Shown piece by piece: positions 1-6,480 of a stretch of DNA of 8,040 nt. Location: assembly GCA_017517985.1 (NCBI GenBank), contig JAFWWX010000007.1, positions 1 through 8,040 of the forward strand. The letters run 5' to 3'. Position 1 is the first letter of the stretch, and each line of letters starts with the position of its first letter. Position numbers and translations under genes: made by a program. This DNA comes from Clostridia bacterium. GTDB lineage: Bacteria; Bacillota_A; Clostridia; Oscillospirales; CAG-382. The notes below the pieces were generated by a model. That model did not search any database. It was not told the origin of the DNA and was given only the letters and a program-made list of their open reading frames with translations.

Positions 1-1
1 A

Positions 2-499
2 TTAAAACATCTTTGATTTTTCAAATATTTTAACAAGAATTAAGCCTATGATGAGTCCTGCAACACCCTGGACAGCATTTGCAGGAATATTCACAACAGA
101 CGGAGCAAAGCCATACATAAATCCCTCGAATACAAAATATCCGAGAATCATTTCAATTTCAGCAAGTGTTCCGCCGATAATTCTTGAGGTTGTATTACCA
201 AGCTTATTGTGCATACCCTTAAAGCAAAAATATGTAATAAGTGCCATAATACCCTTAATGATAAATGTTGCAGGTGCATATACTACATAGCCTGAAAAGA
301 CATCAGCAAGAGCAGAACCGATACCAGCTGCCGCAAATCCGTATGCCGGTCCTAATAACCAACCCGAAAGGAGAACAACGCAATCCCCTAAGTTAAGATA
401 ACCTTTAAGCGGTGAAGGTATTTTAATAATCATCGTTGCTACACAGCAAAGGGCTGCAAGCATTGATGCCGTTACAATTTTTTGTGTTTTCGTTTTCAT
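2..499 (-). CDS. ECF transporter S component, PdxU/HmpT-like vitamin (precursor) uptake protein
   Basis: This is a 165-residue, very hydrophobic protein with about five to six membrane segments (roughly residues 8-26, 37-65, 72-94, 106-130 and 140-158). The pattern GYLNLGDCVVLLSGWLLGP (residues 33-51), followed by a glycine-rich GIGSALADVFSGY and YAPATFIIKG, is typical of the energy-coupling factor S components in the riboflavin-transporter-like group that includes the predicted pyridoxine (PdxU) and hydroxymethylpyrimidine (HmpT) carriers. S components bind the vitamin in the membrane and are energised by a shared EcfA/A'/T module, which is not in this window. The ATG is preceded by AAAGGGG at good spacing. 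The gene diverges from a MocR-type regulator 92 bases away, which suggests regulation by that protein. The nearby thiamine operon makes HMP an alternative substrate. The family is confident; the substrate is inferred only. The reading frame is complete, with its TAA at the very edge of the window. Confidence 0.85.
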   Translation of the reverse strand: MKTKTQKIVTASMLAALCCVATMIIKIPSPLKGYLNLGDCVVLLSGWLLGPAYGFAAAGIGSALADVFSGYVVYAPATFIIKGIMALITYFCFKGMHNKLGNTTSRIIGGTLAEIEMILGYFVFEGFMYGFAPSVVNIPANAVQGVAGLIIGLILVKIFEKSKMF

Positions 500-504
500 T
501 TTGA

Positions 505-517
505 AAAACCCCTTTAC
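505..517 (-). promoter_or_regulatory. Ribosome binding site of the ECF S component gene
   Basis: On the minus strand, AAAGGGG lies about 10 bases before the ATG at 499. It supports this start codon and leaves only a short leader of about 25 bases from the predicted transcription start. Confidence 0.6.
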
Positions 518-541
518 AAATTTTTTTATTTATTATATAAT
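513..541 (+). promoter_or_regulatory. Predicted sigma-A promoter for the MocR-type regulator
   Basis: TTTACA (513-518), a 17-base spacer, then a perfect TATAAT (536-541): close to the ideal housekeeping promoter. Transcription would start near 548, giving a leader of about 44 bases before the ATG at 592. Confidence 0.65.
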
Positions 542-545
542 AAAT
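528..545. repeat. 18-bp perfect palindrome carrying both divergent -10 boxes
   Basis: ATTTATTATATAATAAAT reads identically on both strands with no mismatch, and contains TATAAT in each direction. It sits in the 92-base space between the ECF gene and the regulator gene. It may simply be two overlapping -10 elements, or it could also be an operator for a dimeric protein. Confidence 0.6.
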
Positions 546-560
546 CTGAACATATCGCAA
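532..560 (-). promoter_or_regulatory. Predicted sigma-A promoter for the ECF S component
   Basis: On the minus strand, TTGCGA (plus positions 555-560) and a perfect TATAAT (532-537) are separated by 17 bases. Transcription would start near 525. The -10 box overlaps the -10 box of the divergent regulator gene, so RNA polymerase binding at the two promoters should be mutually exclusive. The implied leader is too short to contain a riboswitch. Confidence 0.6.
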
Positions 561-591
561 TTACCAATTAAGGAGATTTTAATATAACCAG

Positions 592-1680
592 ATGAAATAC
601 TCAATTGATACTAAATCAACCAAAAAGGCATACATGCAATTGTACGAACAGATTAGAAATGACATAATAAATTCAATATATAAATATGGAGACAAACTCC
701 CTTCAAAGCGTATTCTCGCCGAGGAAACACTGACAAGTGTTATTACTGTTGAACACGCATACGGAATACTTTGTGATGAAGGATATATCGAATCCAGAGA
801 GCGATGCGGATATTTTGTTACATACCGCAAAAATGATTTTGTTCCTATTGCGGAAAATGAGAATCATGATATATCTTTAAGCAATCATCACTATCACACA
901 AATGAGTTCCCATTCTCTGTTCTTGCAAAAACAATGCGAAATGTAATCTCAAAATACGGCGAAAACATATTAGTTAAATCCCCAAACGCAGGTTGTACTG
1001 AGCTTAGAAAAGCAATTTCAGATTACCTTGCAAGAGGAAAAGGAATCAATGTTTCATATAATCAGATTGTAATTGGTTCCGGTGCAGAGTATCTCTACGG
1101 ACTTATCGTACAGTTTCTGGGACGTGATAAGATATATGCTCTTGAAAATCCATCTTACGAAAAAATTCATTCCGTTTACAGAGCAAACGGTGCAAAGTGT
1201 GATTTGCTTAAATTAGGAAGAGATGGAATTCTTACCTCTCAGCTTACAAAAACAAAGGCATCCGTTCTACACATAACACCTTTTAGAAGTTTTCCAAGTG
1301 GAATTACTGCAAGTGCATCGAAGCGCAACGAGTACATCAAGTGGGCTAATGACCGAAAAGCCGTAATCATCGAAGATGATTTCAATTCTGAATTCACCGT
1401 TTCTACCAAAAACGAAGATACTGTTTTTTCCCTCGAACCTGTCCGCAGTGTTATCTATGTAAATACCTTTACTAAAACAATTGCACCTTCAATGAGAATC
1501 GGATACATGGTCTTACCTGAAGAACTTGTTAAACCATTCTTTGACAAGATGGGATTTTACTCCTGTACCGTTCCAATATTTGATCAGTATGTTCTTGCAG
1601 AATTTATTTCAAATGGTGACTTTGAAAGACATATAAACCGAACACGAAGGAAACTCCGTCAAATACATAAAAATAAGTAA
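592..1680 (+). CDS. MocR-type transcriptional regulator (GntR HTH + PLP aminotransferase-like domain), C-terminally short
   Basis: The 362-residue protein begins with a GntR winged-helix domain (about residues 10-76: YMQLYEQIRNDI, GDKLPSKRILAEE, ITVEHAYGILCDEGYI, GYFV). A short linker leads into a type-I aminotransferase-like domain from about residue 105. Visible landmarks are ITPFRSFPSG (228-237), IIEDDFNSEF (259-268) and TFTKTIAPSMRIGY (292-305), where Lys295 is the expected PLP Schiff-base lysine. MocR proteins sense PLP alone or PLP with an amino acid, and control B6 synthesis (PdxR), GABA use (GabR) and similar genes. The protein ends at RRKLRQIHKNK, whereas family members usually run to about 450-480 residues, so the C-terminal small subdomain is missing. 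A terminator follows the stop directly, so no displaced remainder is present. The only possible ATG lies 16 bases after AGGAG (571-575), and an in-frame TAA (580-582) blocks any earlier start. Divergence from the ECF gene suggests that gene as its target. Family assignment is strong; effector and activity are unknown. Confidence 0.88.
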   Translation: MKYSIDTKSTKKAYMQLYEQIRNDIINSIYKYGDKLPSKRILAEETLTSVITVEHAYGILCDEGYIESRERCGYFVTYRKNDFVPIAENENHDISLSNHHYHTNEFPFSVLAKTMRNVISKYGENILVKSPNAGCTELRKAISDYLARGKGINVSYNQIVIGSGAEYLYGLIVQFLGRDKIYALENPSYEKIHSVYRANGAKCDLLKLGRDGILTSQLTKTKASVLHITPFRSFPSGITASASKRNEYIKWANDRKAVIIEDDFNSEFTVSTKNEDTVFSLEPVRSVIYVNTFTKTIAPSMRIGYMVLPEELVKPFFDKMGFYSCTVPIFDQYVLAEFISNGDFERHINRTRRKLRQIHKNK

Positions 1681-1712
1681 AGTGCAGAACTAATCTGCAC
1701 TTTCTTTCTTTT
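1679..1712. terminator. Bidirectional rho-independent terminator between the regulator gene and thiC
   Basis: A perfect 10-bp stem (1679-1688 with 1694-1703) closes a 5-base ACTAA loop. On the plus strand it is followed by TTTCTTTCTTTT. On the minus strand the hairpin is followed by a weaker T-rich stretch (TACTTATTTTTATG). It begins inside the regulator's TAA stop codon and its T-tract touches the thiC stop at 1711-1713, so it can end both convergent transcripts. Confidence 0.85.
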
Positions 1713-3024
1713 ATAAAATATCAATATGTTCGTTATTCAACGCCTTGTTCATACTTCTTACTGCACAGAACTTTCCGCACATTGAACAGCTTTCCTCAAG
1801 TTCAGGTTTTCTGTCTTCTCTGATTTTCTTTGCAGTTTCAGGATCTATTGAGCACTCCCACTGCATATCCCAATCAAATGTTCTTCTGGCATCAGCCATT
1901 TTATCATCAATATCTCTTGCATGAGGTATTTTCTTTGCAATATCTGCTGCATGAGCAGCAATTTTAGATGCAACAATCCCCTGTTTTACATCATCAACAT
2001 TTGGAAGAGCAAGATGTTCTGCAGGTGTAACGTAGCATAAAAACGCCGCTCCGGCACTGGCTGCTATTGCACCGCCAATAGCTGATGTTATATGGTCATA
2101 TCCCGGAGCAATATCTGTTACGATAGGTCCTAATACATAGAACGGTGCACCCATACAGATTGTCTGCTGTAATTTCATATTTGCTTCAATCTGGTCCAGA
2201 GGCATATGTCCGGGGCCTTCAACCATAACCTGAACATCCTTTGCCCATGCACGTTTTGTAAGTTCTCCAAGGCGAACAAGCTCCTCTATCTGACAAACAT
2301 CACTTGCATCCGCTAAGCAACCGGGACGACAAGCATCTCCAAGAGAGATGGTTACATCATATTCACGACAGATGTCAAGAATTTCGTCATAGTATTCATA
2401 GAACGGATTTTCTTCTCCTGTCATACTCATCCAGGCAAACACAAGCGAACCACCACGGGATACAATATTCATTTTTCTGTTATGATTCTTTATCTGGTCA
2501 ATTGTTTTTCTTGTAATTCCGCAATGGATAGTAACAAAATCAACACCGTCCTGTGCATGAAGTCTTATTACATCAATAAAGTCTTTTGCTGTTAATGTGT
2601 GTAAATCCCTTTGATAGTGAATAACGCTGTCATATACAGGAACAGTTCCTATCATAGCAGGACATTCGCTGACAAGCTTTTGTCTGAATGGCTGTGTGTT
2701 TCCGTGAGAAGATAAATCCATAATAGCTTCAGCACCCATATTGACCGCAGCCATTACCTTATCCATCTCAATATCATAATCCTTACAATCCCTTGACACA
2801 CCCAAATTCACATTAATTTTAGTGCGAAGCATTGAGCCTACACCATTTGGATCTATGCTGGTATGTAGTTTATTTGCACAGATTGCTACCTGCCCTCTAG
2901 CAACCAAATCTCTTATTTCTTCCGGTGTTCTGTATTCCTTTTCTGCAACTACCTTCATCTCCGGTGTTATGATGCCTCTTTTTGCAGCATCCATTTGTGT
3001 TGTATAATTCCTCACAGTATTCAT
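1711..3024 (-). CDS. thiC: Phosphomethylpyrimidine synthase ThiC, short form
   Basis: This radical-SAM enzyme rearranges 5-aminoimidazole ribotide into hydroxymethylpyrimidine phosphate, the pyrimidine half of thiamine. At 437 residues it matches the short ThiC of Clostridia and Archaea, which lacks the extra N-terminal domain of the roughly 600-residue proteobacterial and Bacillus forms. Recognisable blocks include [61 protein letters not shown] and [27 protein letters not shown] (given in part). The C-terminal iron-sulfur motif is CSMCGKFC, with Cys413, Cys416 and Cys420 (C-x2-C-x3-C), one residue tighter than the C-x2-C-x4-C of the long form as I recall it. The start codon overlaps the thiD stop as ATGA, implying translational coupling. 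It is the last gene of the operon and ends at the shared terminator. Confidence 0.97.
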   Translation of the reverse strand: MNTVRNYTTQMDAAKRGIITPEMKVVAEKEYRTPEEIRDLVARGQVAICANKLHTSIDPNGVGSMLRTKINVNLGVSRDCKDYDIEMDKVMAAVNMGAEAIMDLSSHGNTQPFRQKLVSECPAMIGTVPVYDSVIHYQRDLHTLTAKDFIDVIRLHAQDGVDFVTIHCGITRKTIDQIKNHNRKMNIVSRGGSLVFAWMSMTGEENPFYEYYDEILDICREYDVTISLGDACRPGCLADASDVCQIEELVRLGELTKRAWAKDVQVMVEGPGHMPLDQIEANMKLQQTICMGAPFYVLGPIVTDIAPGYDHITSAIGGAIAASAGAAFLCYVTPAEHLALPNVDDVKQGIVASKIAAHAADIAKKIPHARDIDDKMADARRTFDWDMQWECSIDPETAKKIREDRKPELEESCSMCGKFCAVRSMNKALNNEHIDIL

Positions 3025-3845
3025 CCTTTCCTCAATTTATTGTTCTGCTTTTTTCCAAAACGACTATTCAAATCAAAGCTATGGCAAAGCGGTCCGGAAC
3101 CCTTCCCAAGGTCAAGCATTGCCTCAAGAGCACCTGATATATATTCCTTTGCCAATTTTATAGATTCACTTAATGTAAATCCTTTGGCAAGATTGGCTGC
3201 AATCGCACTTGATAATGTGCAGCCTGTACCATGCGTATTTGTATTTTCTACTCGATTGCCGTAAAACCATTGATATTCGCCGTTAGAATACAAAAGATCG
3301 TTTGCATCGTTAATACTGTGTCCACCTTTAATCAATACAGCACAATCATAACTTTCGCTGATATGTTTTGCAATTTTCACTATATCTTCTGTTTCATTGA
3401 CAGCCATCCCGGACATAATCTCAGCTTCAGGAATGTTAGGCGTAACAACTGTAGCAATTGGCAACAGCTCTTCAACCAATACCTGCAAGGCTTCTGTCTG
3501 CATCAGTTTTGAACCGCTGGTAGATACCATTACCGGATCTAAAACTATGTTTTTGGCTTTGTGAAATTTTAATCTTGAAGCAATAACACTAATTAATTCT
3601 GCTGAAGATACCATACCGATTTTTACGCTATCCGGTATAATATCCTCAAACACAGCATCAATTTGAAGTTTCAAAAATTCAGGTTCAACCTCCTGAATTC
3701 CCCAAACACCGGTTGTATTTTGTGCTGTAAGTGCTGTAATTGCACTCATAGCATAAACACCATTCATGGTCATTGTTTTTATGTCCGCTTGAATGCCGGC
3801 GCCTCCGCAGGAATCACTGCCTGCGATTGATAATGCAGTTCTCAT
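3021..3845 (-). CDS. thiD: Hydroxymethylpyrimidine/phosphomethylpyrimidine kinase ThiD
   Basis: This ribokinase-family enzyme phosphorylates HMP and then HMP phosphate, giving the diphosphate used by ThiE. The 274-residue protein has the full set of family signatures: [20 protein letters not shown] at the N-terminus (substrate binding), [39 protein letters not shown] and the ATP-site/catalytic [16 protein letters not shown]. The length is normal for a stand-alone ThiD. The ATG follows AAGGAG at about 9 bases. Family members can also phosphorylate pyridoxine, which could connect this gene to B6 metabolism, but nothing in the sequence decides that. It precedes thiC with a 4-base overlap and follows the broken HAD gene after an 83-base gap, the largest within the operon. 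Confidence 0.96.
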   Translation of the reverse strand: MRTALSIAGSDSCGGAGIQADIKTMTMNGVYAMSAITALTAQNTTGVWGIQEVEPEFLKLQIDAVFEDIIPDSVKIGMVSSAELISVIASRLKFHKAKNIVLDPVMVSTSGSKLMQTEALQVLVEELLPIATVVTPNIPEAEIMSGMAVNETEDIVKIAKHISESYDCAVLIKGGHSINDANDLLYSNGEYQWFYGNRVENTNTHGTGCTLSSAIAANLAKGFTLSESIKLAKEYISGALEAMLDLGKGSGPLCHSFDLNSRFGKKQNNKLRKG

Positions 3846-3889
3846 AAATCATTTCTCCTTTTTAACTTTATTTTGCATTATTTTTATTG

Positions 3890-3922
3890 AGCGACAGAGA
3901 GTGGTGCCCCCGGTCTGCCGCT
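3890..3922 (-). other. GC-rich hairpin in the HAD-thiD intergenic gap
   Basis: A 9-bp stem (3890-3898 with 3914-3922) closes a 15-base loop containing a run of five C (plus strand). On the minus strand, which is the operon mRNA, all nine pairs form, including one G-U; on the plus strand the same pair is an A-C mismatch. The structure therefore fits the operon transcript. No T-run follows in either direction, so it is not an ordinary terminator. It could affect mRNA processing or stability, or be a copy of a small dispersed repeat. It is conspicuously G+C-rich against the A+T-rich gap around it. Confidence 0.5.
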
Positions 3923-3928
3923 GATTTG

Positions 3929-4099
3929 CTATATTGTATATAATCTGGTGTCAGTATAATCCGAAATATATATATCTGATATTGACTCCAGTTCTTTTTG
4001 CAACGGTTCGTATTTATCAAAAACTGCAACTGTCGGAAAGCCGTCCTTCTTTGCAGTTTTCAGTGCATACAAAGCGTCTTCGAATACATAAGTCTCACC
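3929..4099 (-). pseudogene. C-terminal part of the frameshifted HAD phosphatase, +1 frame
   Basis: These 56 residues begin GETYVFEDALYALKTA and end at TAG (3929-3931). They contain HAD motif IV (FED, followed by a helix that leads the chain back to the core) and the final strand and helix (FPTVAVFDKY). This is exactly what the N-terminal part lacks. No start codon with a ribosome binding site serves this frame at the junction: the nearby ATG after AGGTGAG is in another frame. Separate translation therefore looks unlikely. It should be read as one gene with 4095-4574. Confidence 0.8.
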
Positions 4100-4574
4100 T
4101 TTTTGGGGTACCAAGTTGATTAAGAGCTGTATTGTACAGTTCAGGGGTGATTTTTCCGTTTGGGTATTCATTACAGTCAAACACTTCCGAAAAATGTTTC
4201 ATTACGCCAAGCCTTTCTAATGTTTCTATTACAATTTCTCGGTCTGTTAATGTAGCAATACAAATTTTAGTTCCTCGTCCTCCAAGATACGAAAGATAGT
4301 TTTCTATACCCTTTTTCAACGTTACTTTTGTTCTGTAGAATTCTTTAATCATTTCGTTCACACCGGATATAATCTCGTTTACAGATAGTGTCACTTTGTA
4401 ATTATCCTGATAATACTTTGCAGCCTGTTCAAGCGAAAAGTTTGCAAATACTTCATTCAGATTTTCTCTTGGCTCGATACCTAAAGAACGAAGATAATCC
4501 ATGCTGATGTTATCCCATATGTACATAGAATCAACTATTGTCCCGTCAAAATCAAAAATTGCTCCTTTTAACAT
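4095..4574 (-). CDS. HAD-family phosphatase, N-terminal part of a frameshifted gene (possible thiamine phosphate phosphatase)
   Basis: The frame gives 159 residues of a haloacid-dehalogenase-type hydrolase (beta-phosphoglucomutase/phosphatase-like subgroup). It shows motif I DFDGT with nucleophile Asp8 and acid/base Asp10, a helical cap (about 15-85), motif II IATLT (106-110) and the motif III lysine near K141 (NGKITPELY). It then reads PKR and stops at TGA. The matching C-terminus, with acidic motif IV, continues in the +1 frame (separate entry). The shift lies in a CCCCAAAAAGG run at 4098-4108 (plus coordinates); removing one A gives a continuous 214-residue protein of normal family length. 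The start overlaps the thiE stop by 7 bases, so the gene belongs to the operon. Its place after ThiE, with no thiL, suggests dephosphorylation of thiamine monophosphate; this is inference. As read, the product lacks motif IV and should be inactive unless the frame is corrected by recoding or the shift is a sequence error. Confidence 0.8.
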   Translation of the reverse strand: MLKGAIFDFDGTIVDSMYIWDNISMDYLRSLGIEPRENLNEVFANFSLEQAAKYYQDNYKVTLSVNEIISGVNEMIKEFYRTKVTLKKGIENYLSYLGGRGTKICIATLTDREIVIETLERLGVMKHFSEVFDCNEYPNGKITPELYNTALNQLGTPKR

Positions 4575-5200
4575 AGTCCCAATTCCTTTGCTCTGGCTTG
4601 TAATTCTACCGCTGCCTGTTTAGGATCATCTGCTTTCATAATTGCCGATACAACACAGATACCTGCAATCGGAATGCCTTTAAGCACATCAATATTGTCT
4701 TTATTAAGTCCGCCGATTGCATTTACCGGAATCGGCACTGCACTACAGATATTACCAAGGGTTTCAGTTGAGGTAAGAACAGTTTTTACTTTAGTTGTAG
4801 TTGGATATATCGCTCCAACTCCAAGATAATCCGCTCCTTGTTCATATGCTTCAAGTGCTTGAGGAACAGTCTTTGTAGTAGCTCCTACGATTTTATCATC
4901 GCCCATAAGCTTTCTTGCTGTAGAAACAGGCATATCACTTTGACCGACATGCACACCTTCAGCATCTATCGCTAACGCAACATCTACCCTATCATCAATG
5001 ATAAGCGGAACATTATATTTCTTTGTAAGTGTATGCACCTTCTCGGCAAGGTCTATATACTCTCTTGTAGATTTATCCTTCTCACGAAGTTGAAGAAGAG
5101 TTATTCCGCCCATCAGTGCCTGCTCGACACGATACAAGAATTCTTCTTCAGAGTAATTTGTACTGTCGGTTATAAAATACATACTTGAATCGAATTTCAT
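4568..5200 (-). CDS. thiE: Thiamine-phosphate synthase ThiE
   Basis: ThiE couples HMP diphosphate with thiazole phosphate to give thiamine monophosphate. The 210-residue TIM-barrel protein is full length and carries the expected motifs: LLQLREKD (35-42, pyrophosphate-binding arginine), LIIDDRVDVALAIDAEGVHVGQ (66-87 in part; DD and HVGQ at the active site), GATTKT (106-111), GVGAIYPTTTK (127-137) and NAIGGL (160-165). The ATG follows a GAGGAG-like site that overlaps the thiH TGA, leaving 13 bases between the two reading frames. Its own stop overlaps the start of the HAD gene (ATGTTAA). It sits between the thiazole genes and the HAD/pyrimidine genes, at the point where the two branches meet. 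Confidence 0.97.
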   Translation of the reverse strand: MKFDSSMYFITDSTNYSEEEFLYRVEQALMGGITLLQLREKDKSTREYIDLAEKVHTLTKKYNVPLIIDDRVDVALAIDAEGVHVGQSDMPVSTARKLMGDDKIVGATTKTVPQALEAYEQGADYLGVGAIYPTTTKVKTVLTSTETLGNICSAVPIPVNAIGGLNKDNIDVLKGIPIAGICVVSAIMKADDPKQAAVELQARAKELGLC

Positions 5201-5213
5201 CTGCTATCACTCC

Positions 5214-6467
5214 TCATACATATAAATAATCATTTAAAACAGGTTGCAAGCCTTCATCTTCAATATCCTTATACATTTTATCAAGACTTCTGTTATCGTC
5301 TATTTCAAACTGTTCATCGCCTTGCAGTTCTTCTGACTCTTTTCCGCTGTATTTACTTTCATGGTCACCAATACCTGTAGATACACCTGCGGATACTTTT
5401 GTTGCGGCAATCTTTACGATGCCGTTTCTGAACTCGGCACTTTCACGGGAAGATACTGTAATACCGACAAATGGCAAAAAGATACGATAAGCACAAATTA
5501 TCTGACAAAGCTGTTTTTCATGCACATCCAAAGGATTGATTTTGTCATTATTTATAATCGGTCTCAGTCTCGGACAAGATAATGACATTTCAGCATGAGG
5601 ATATTTTCTCTGCAGATAGTACACATGAAGTGCGCTTGCTAATGCATCTTTTCTAAAATCAGAAAGTCCTAAAAGCGCTGAAAAGGCTACACCTCGCATA
5701 CCGCCCATAAGTGCACGTTCCTGTGCATCGAAGCGATACGGCCATACACGTTTATGTCCCAGCAAATGAAGCTGTTCGTATTTTTCTGTATCATAAGTTT
5801 CCTGAAATACGGTTACATAGTCTGCACCGCATTCGTGAAGATATTTATATTCATCAGTATTTACAGGGTATATTTCAAGTCCCACCATGCGGAAGTATTT
5901 TCTTGCAAGTTTGCAAGCCTCACCGATATAATCAATATCACTGTGGGCACGGCTCTCGCCTGTAAGTATCAGTATTTCTTCCATACCGCTGTCTGCGATA
6001 ACCTTCATTTCTTTTTCAATTTGTTCCATAGAGAGCTTCATTCGGTTAATATGGTTATAGCAGTTAAAACCGCAATACACACAGTAATTCTCACAGTAAT
6101 TAGCTATGTAAAGAGGAGTAAATAGATACACTGTGTTACCGAAATGTTTACTGGTTTCAAGTCTTGCTCTCTGTGCCATCTGCTCCAAAAACGGTTCTGC
6201 TGCCGGAGATAAAAGTGCTTTAAAATCTTCTATGGTACAGGTTTCATGCTCCAATGCTGCTTTTACATCTTTGGCAGTGTATTTTGAGTAATCGAAAGAA
6301 TTCATCTGTTCCATTACATTTTTGCAAACATCAGATTCTATCTTTTCCATACCCGGCAGATACTCCATATGATTTTTTCTTGAAGCCGGATCTGTTTCAA
6401 GTCTGTGTTTTTTTGCAATTGCTTCAGGAGATAAATGTTCAGAGTCCACAAAGAATTGATTTTCCAT
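5214..6467 (-). CDS. thiH: 2-iminoacetate synthase ThiH (radical SAM tyrosine lyase)
   Basis: ThiH cleaves tyrosine by radical SAM chemistry to give dehydroglycine (2-iminoacetate) for the thiazole ring, the anaerobic alternative to the glycine oxidase ThiO. The [4Fe-4S] motif CENYCVYC is at Cys125, Cys129 and Cys132 (C-x3-C-x2-C). It is preceded by the family-typical LLSPAAEPFLEQMAQRA and FGNTVYLFTPLYIANY, and followed by EILILTGESR, GLEIYPVNTDEY, ETYDTEKY and SCPRLRP. At 417 residues it is about 40 longer than the E. coli enzyme, mostly through an N-terminal extension. It lacks the C-terminal cysteine cluster domain of the related HydG, which argues for ThiH. The ATG follows GGAGGT at about 7 bases, and that site abuts the thiG stop. 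Confidence 0.96.
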   Translation of the reverse strand: MENQFFVDSEHLSPEAIAKKHRLETDPASRKNHMEYLPGMEKIESDVCKNVMEQMNSFDYSKYTAKDVKAALEHETCTIEDFKALLSPAAEPFLEQMAQRARLETSKHFGNTVYLFTPLYIANYCENYCVYCGFNCYNHINRMKLSMEQIEKEMKVIADSGMEEILILTGESRAHSDIDYIGEACKLARKYFRMVGLEIYPVNTDEYKYLHECGADYVTVFQETYDTEKYEQLHLLGHKRVWPYRFDAQERALMGGMRGVAFSALLGLSDFRKDALASALHVYYLQRKYPHAEMSLSCPRLRPIINNDKINPLDVHEKQLCQIICAYRIFLPFVGITVSSRESAEFRNGIVKIAATKVSAGVSTGIGDHESKYSGKESEELQGDEQFEIDDNRSLDKMYKDIEDEGLQPVLNDYLYV

Positions 6468-6480
6468 TTTGTGTACCTCC

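Noticed and set aside
48..290. Plus-strand open frames opposite the ECF gene and the thi operon
   Set aside because: They are antisense readings of well-identified genes, with no ribosome binding sites and no recognisable domains.
1236..1242. TCTCAG, the reverse complement of the TPP riboswitch CTGAGA core
   Set aside because: It is inside the regulator's coding sequence, and no companion core is nearby.
3890..3922. Intrinsic terminator between the HAD gene and thiD
   Set aside because: The hairpin is followed by CAATAAAAATAATG on the operon strand and by GATTTGCTATATTG on the other; there is no T-tract either way.
3846..3928. Internal promoter for thiD-thiC
   Set aside because: A+T-rich AATAAT-like hexamers exist, but no -35 box at a 16-18 base spacing is convincing.
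3932..4180. Independent small gene starting at an ATG at 4180 in the second HAD frame
   Set aside because: Its first part is an out-of-frame reading of the HAD N-terminal coding region; only the section after 4099 resembles HAD protein.
5214..6467. HydG ([FeFe]-hydrogenase maturase) instead of ThiH
   Set aside because: The C-terminal domain with the second cysteine cluster is absent, and the gene sits between thiG and thiE.
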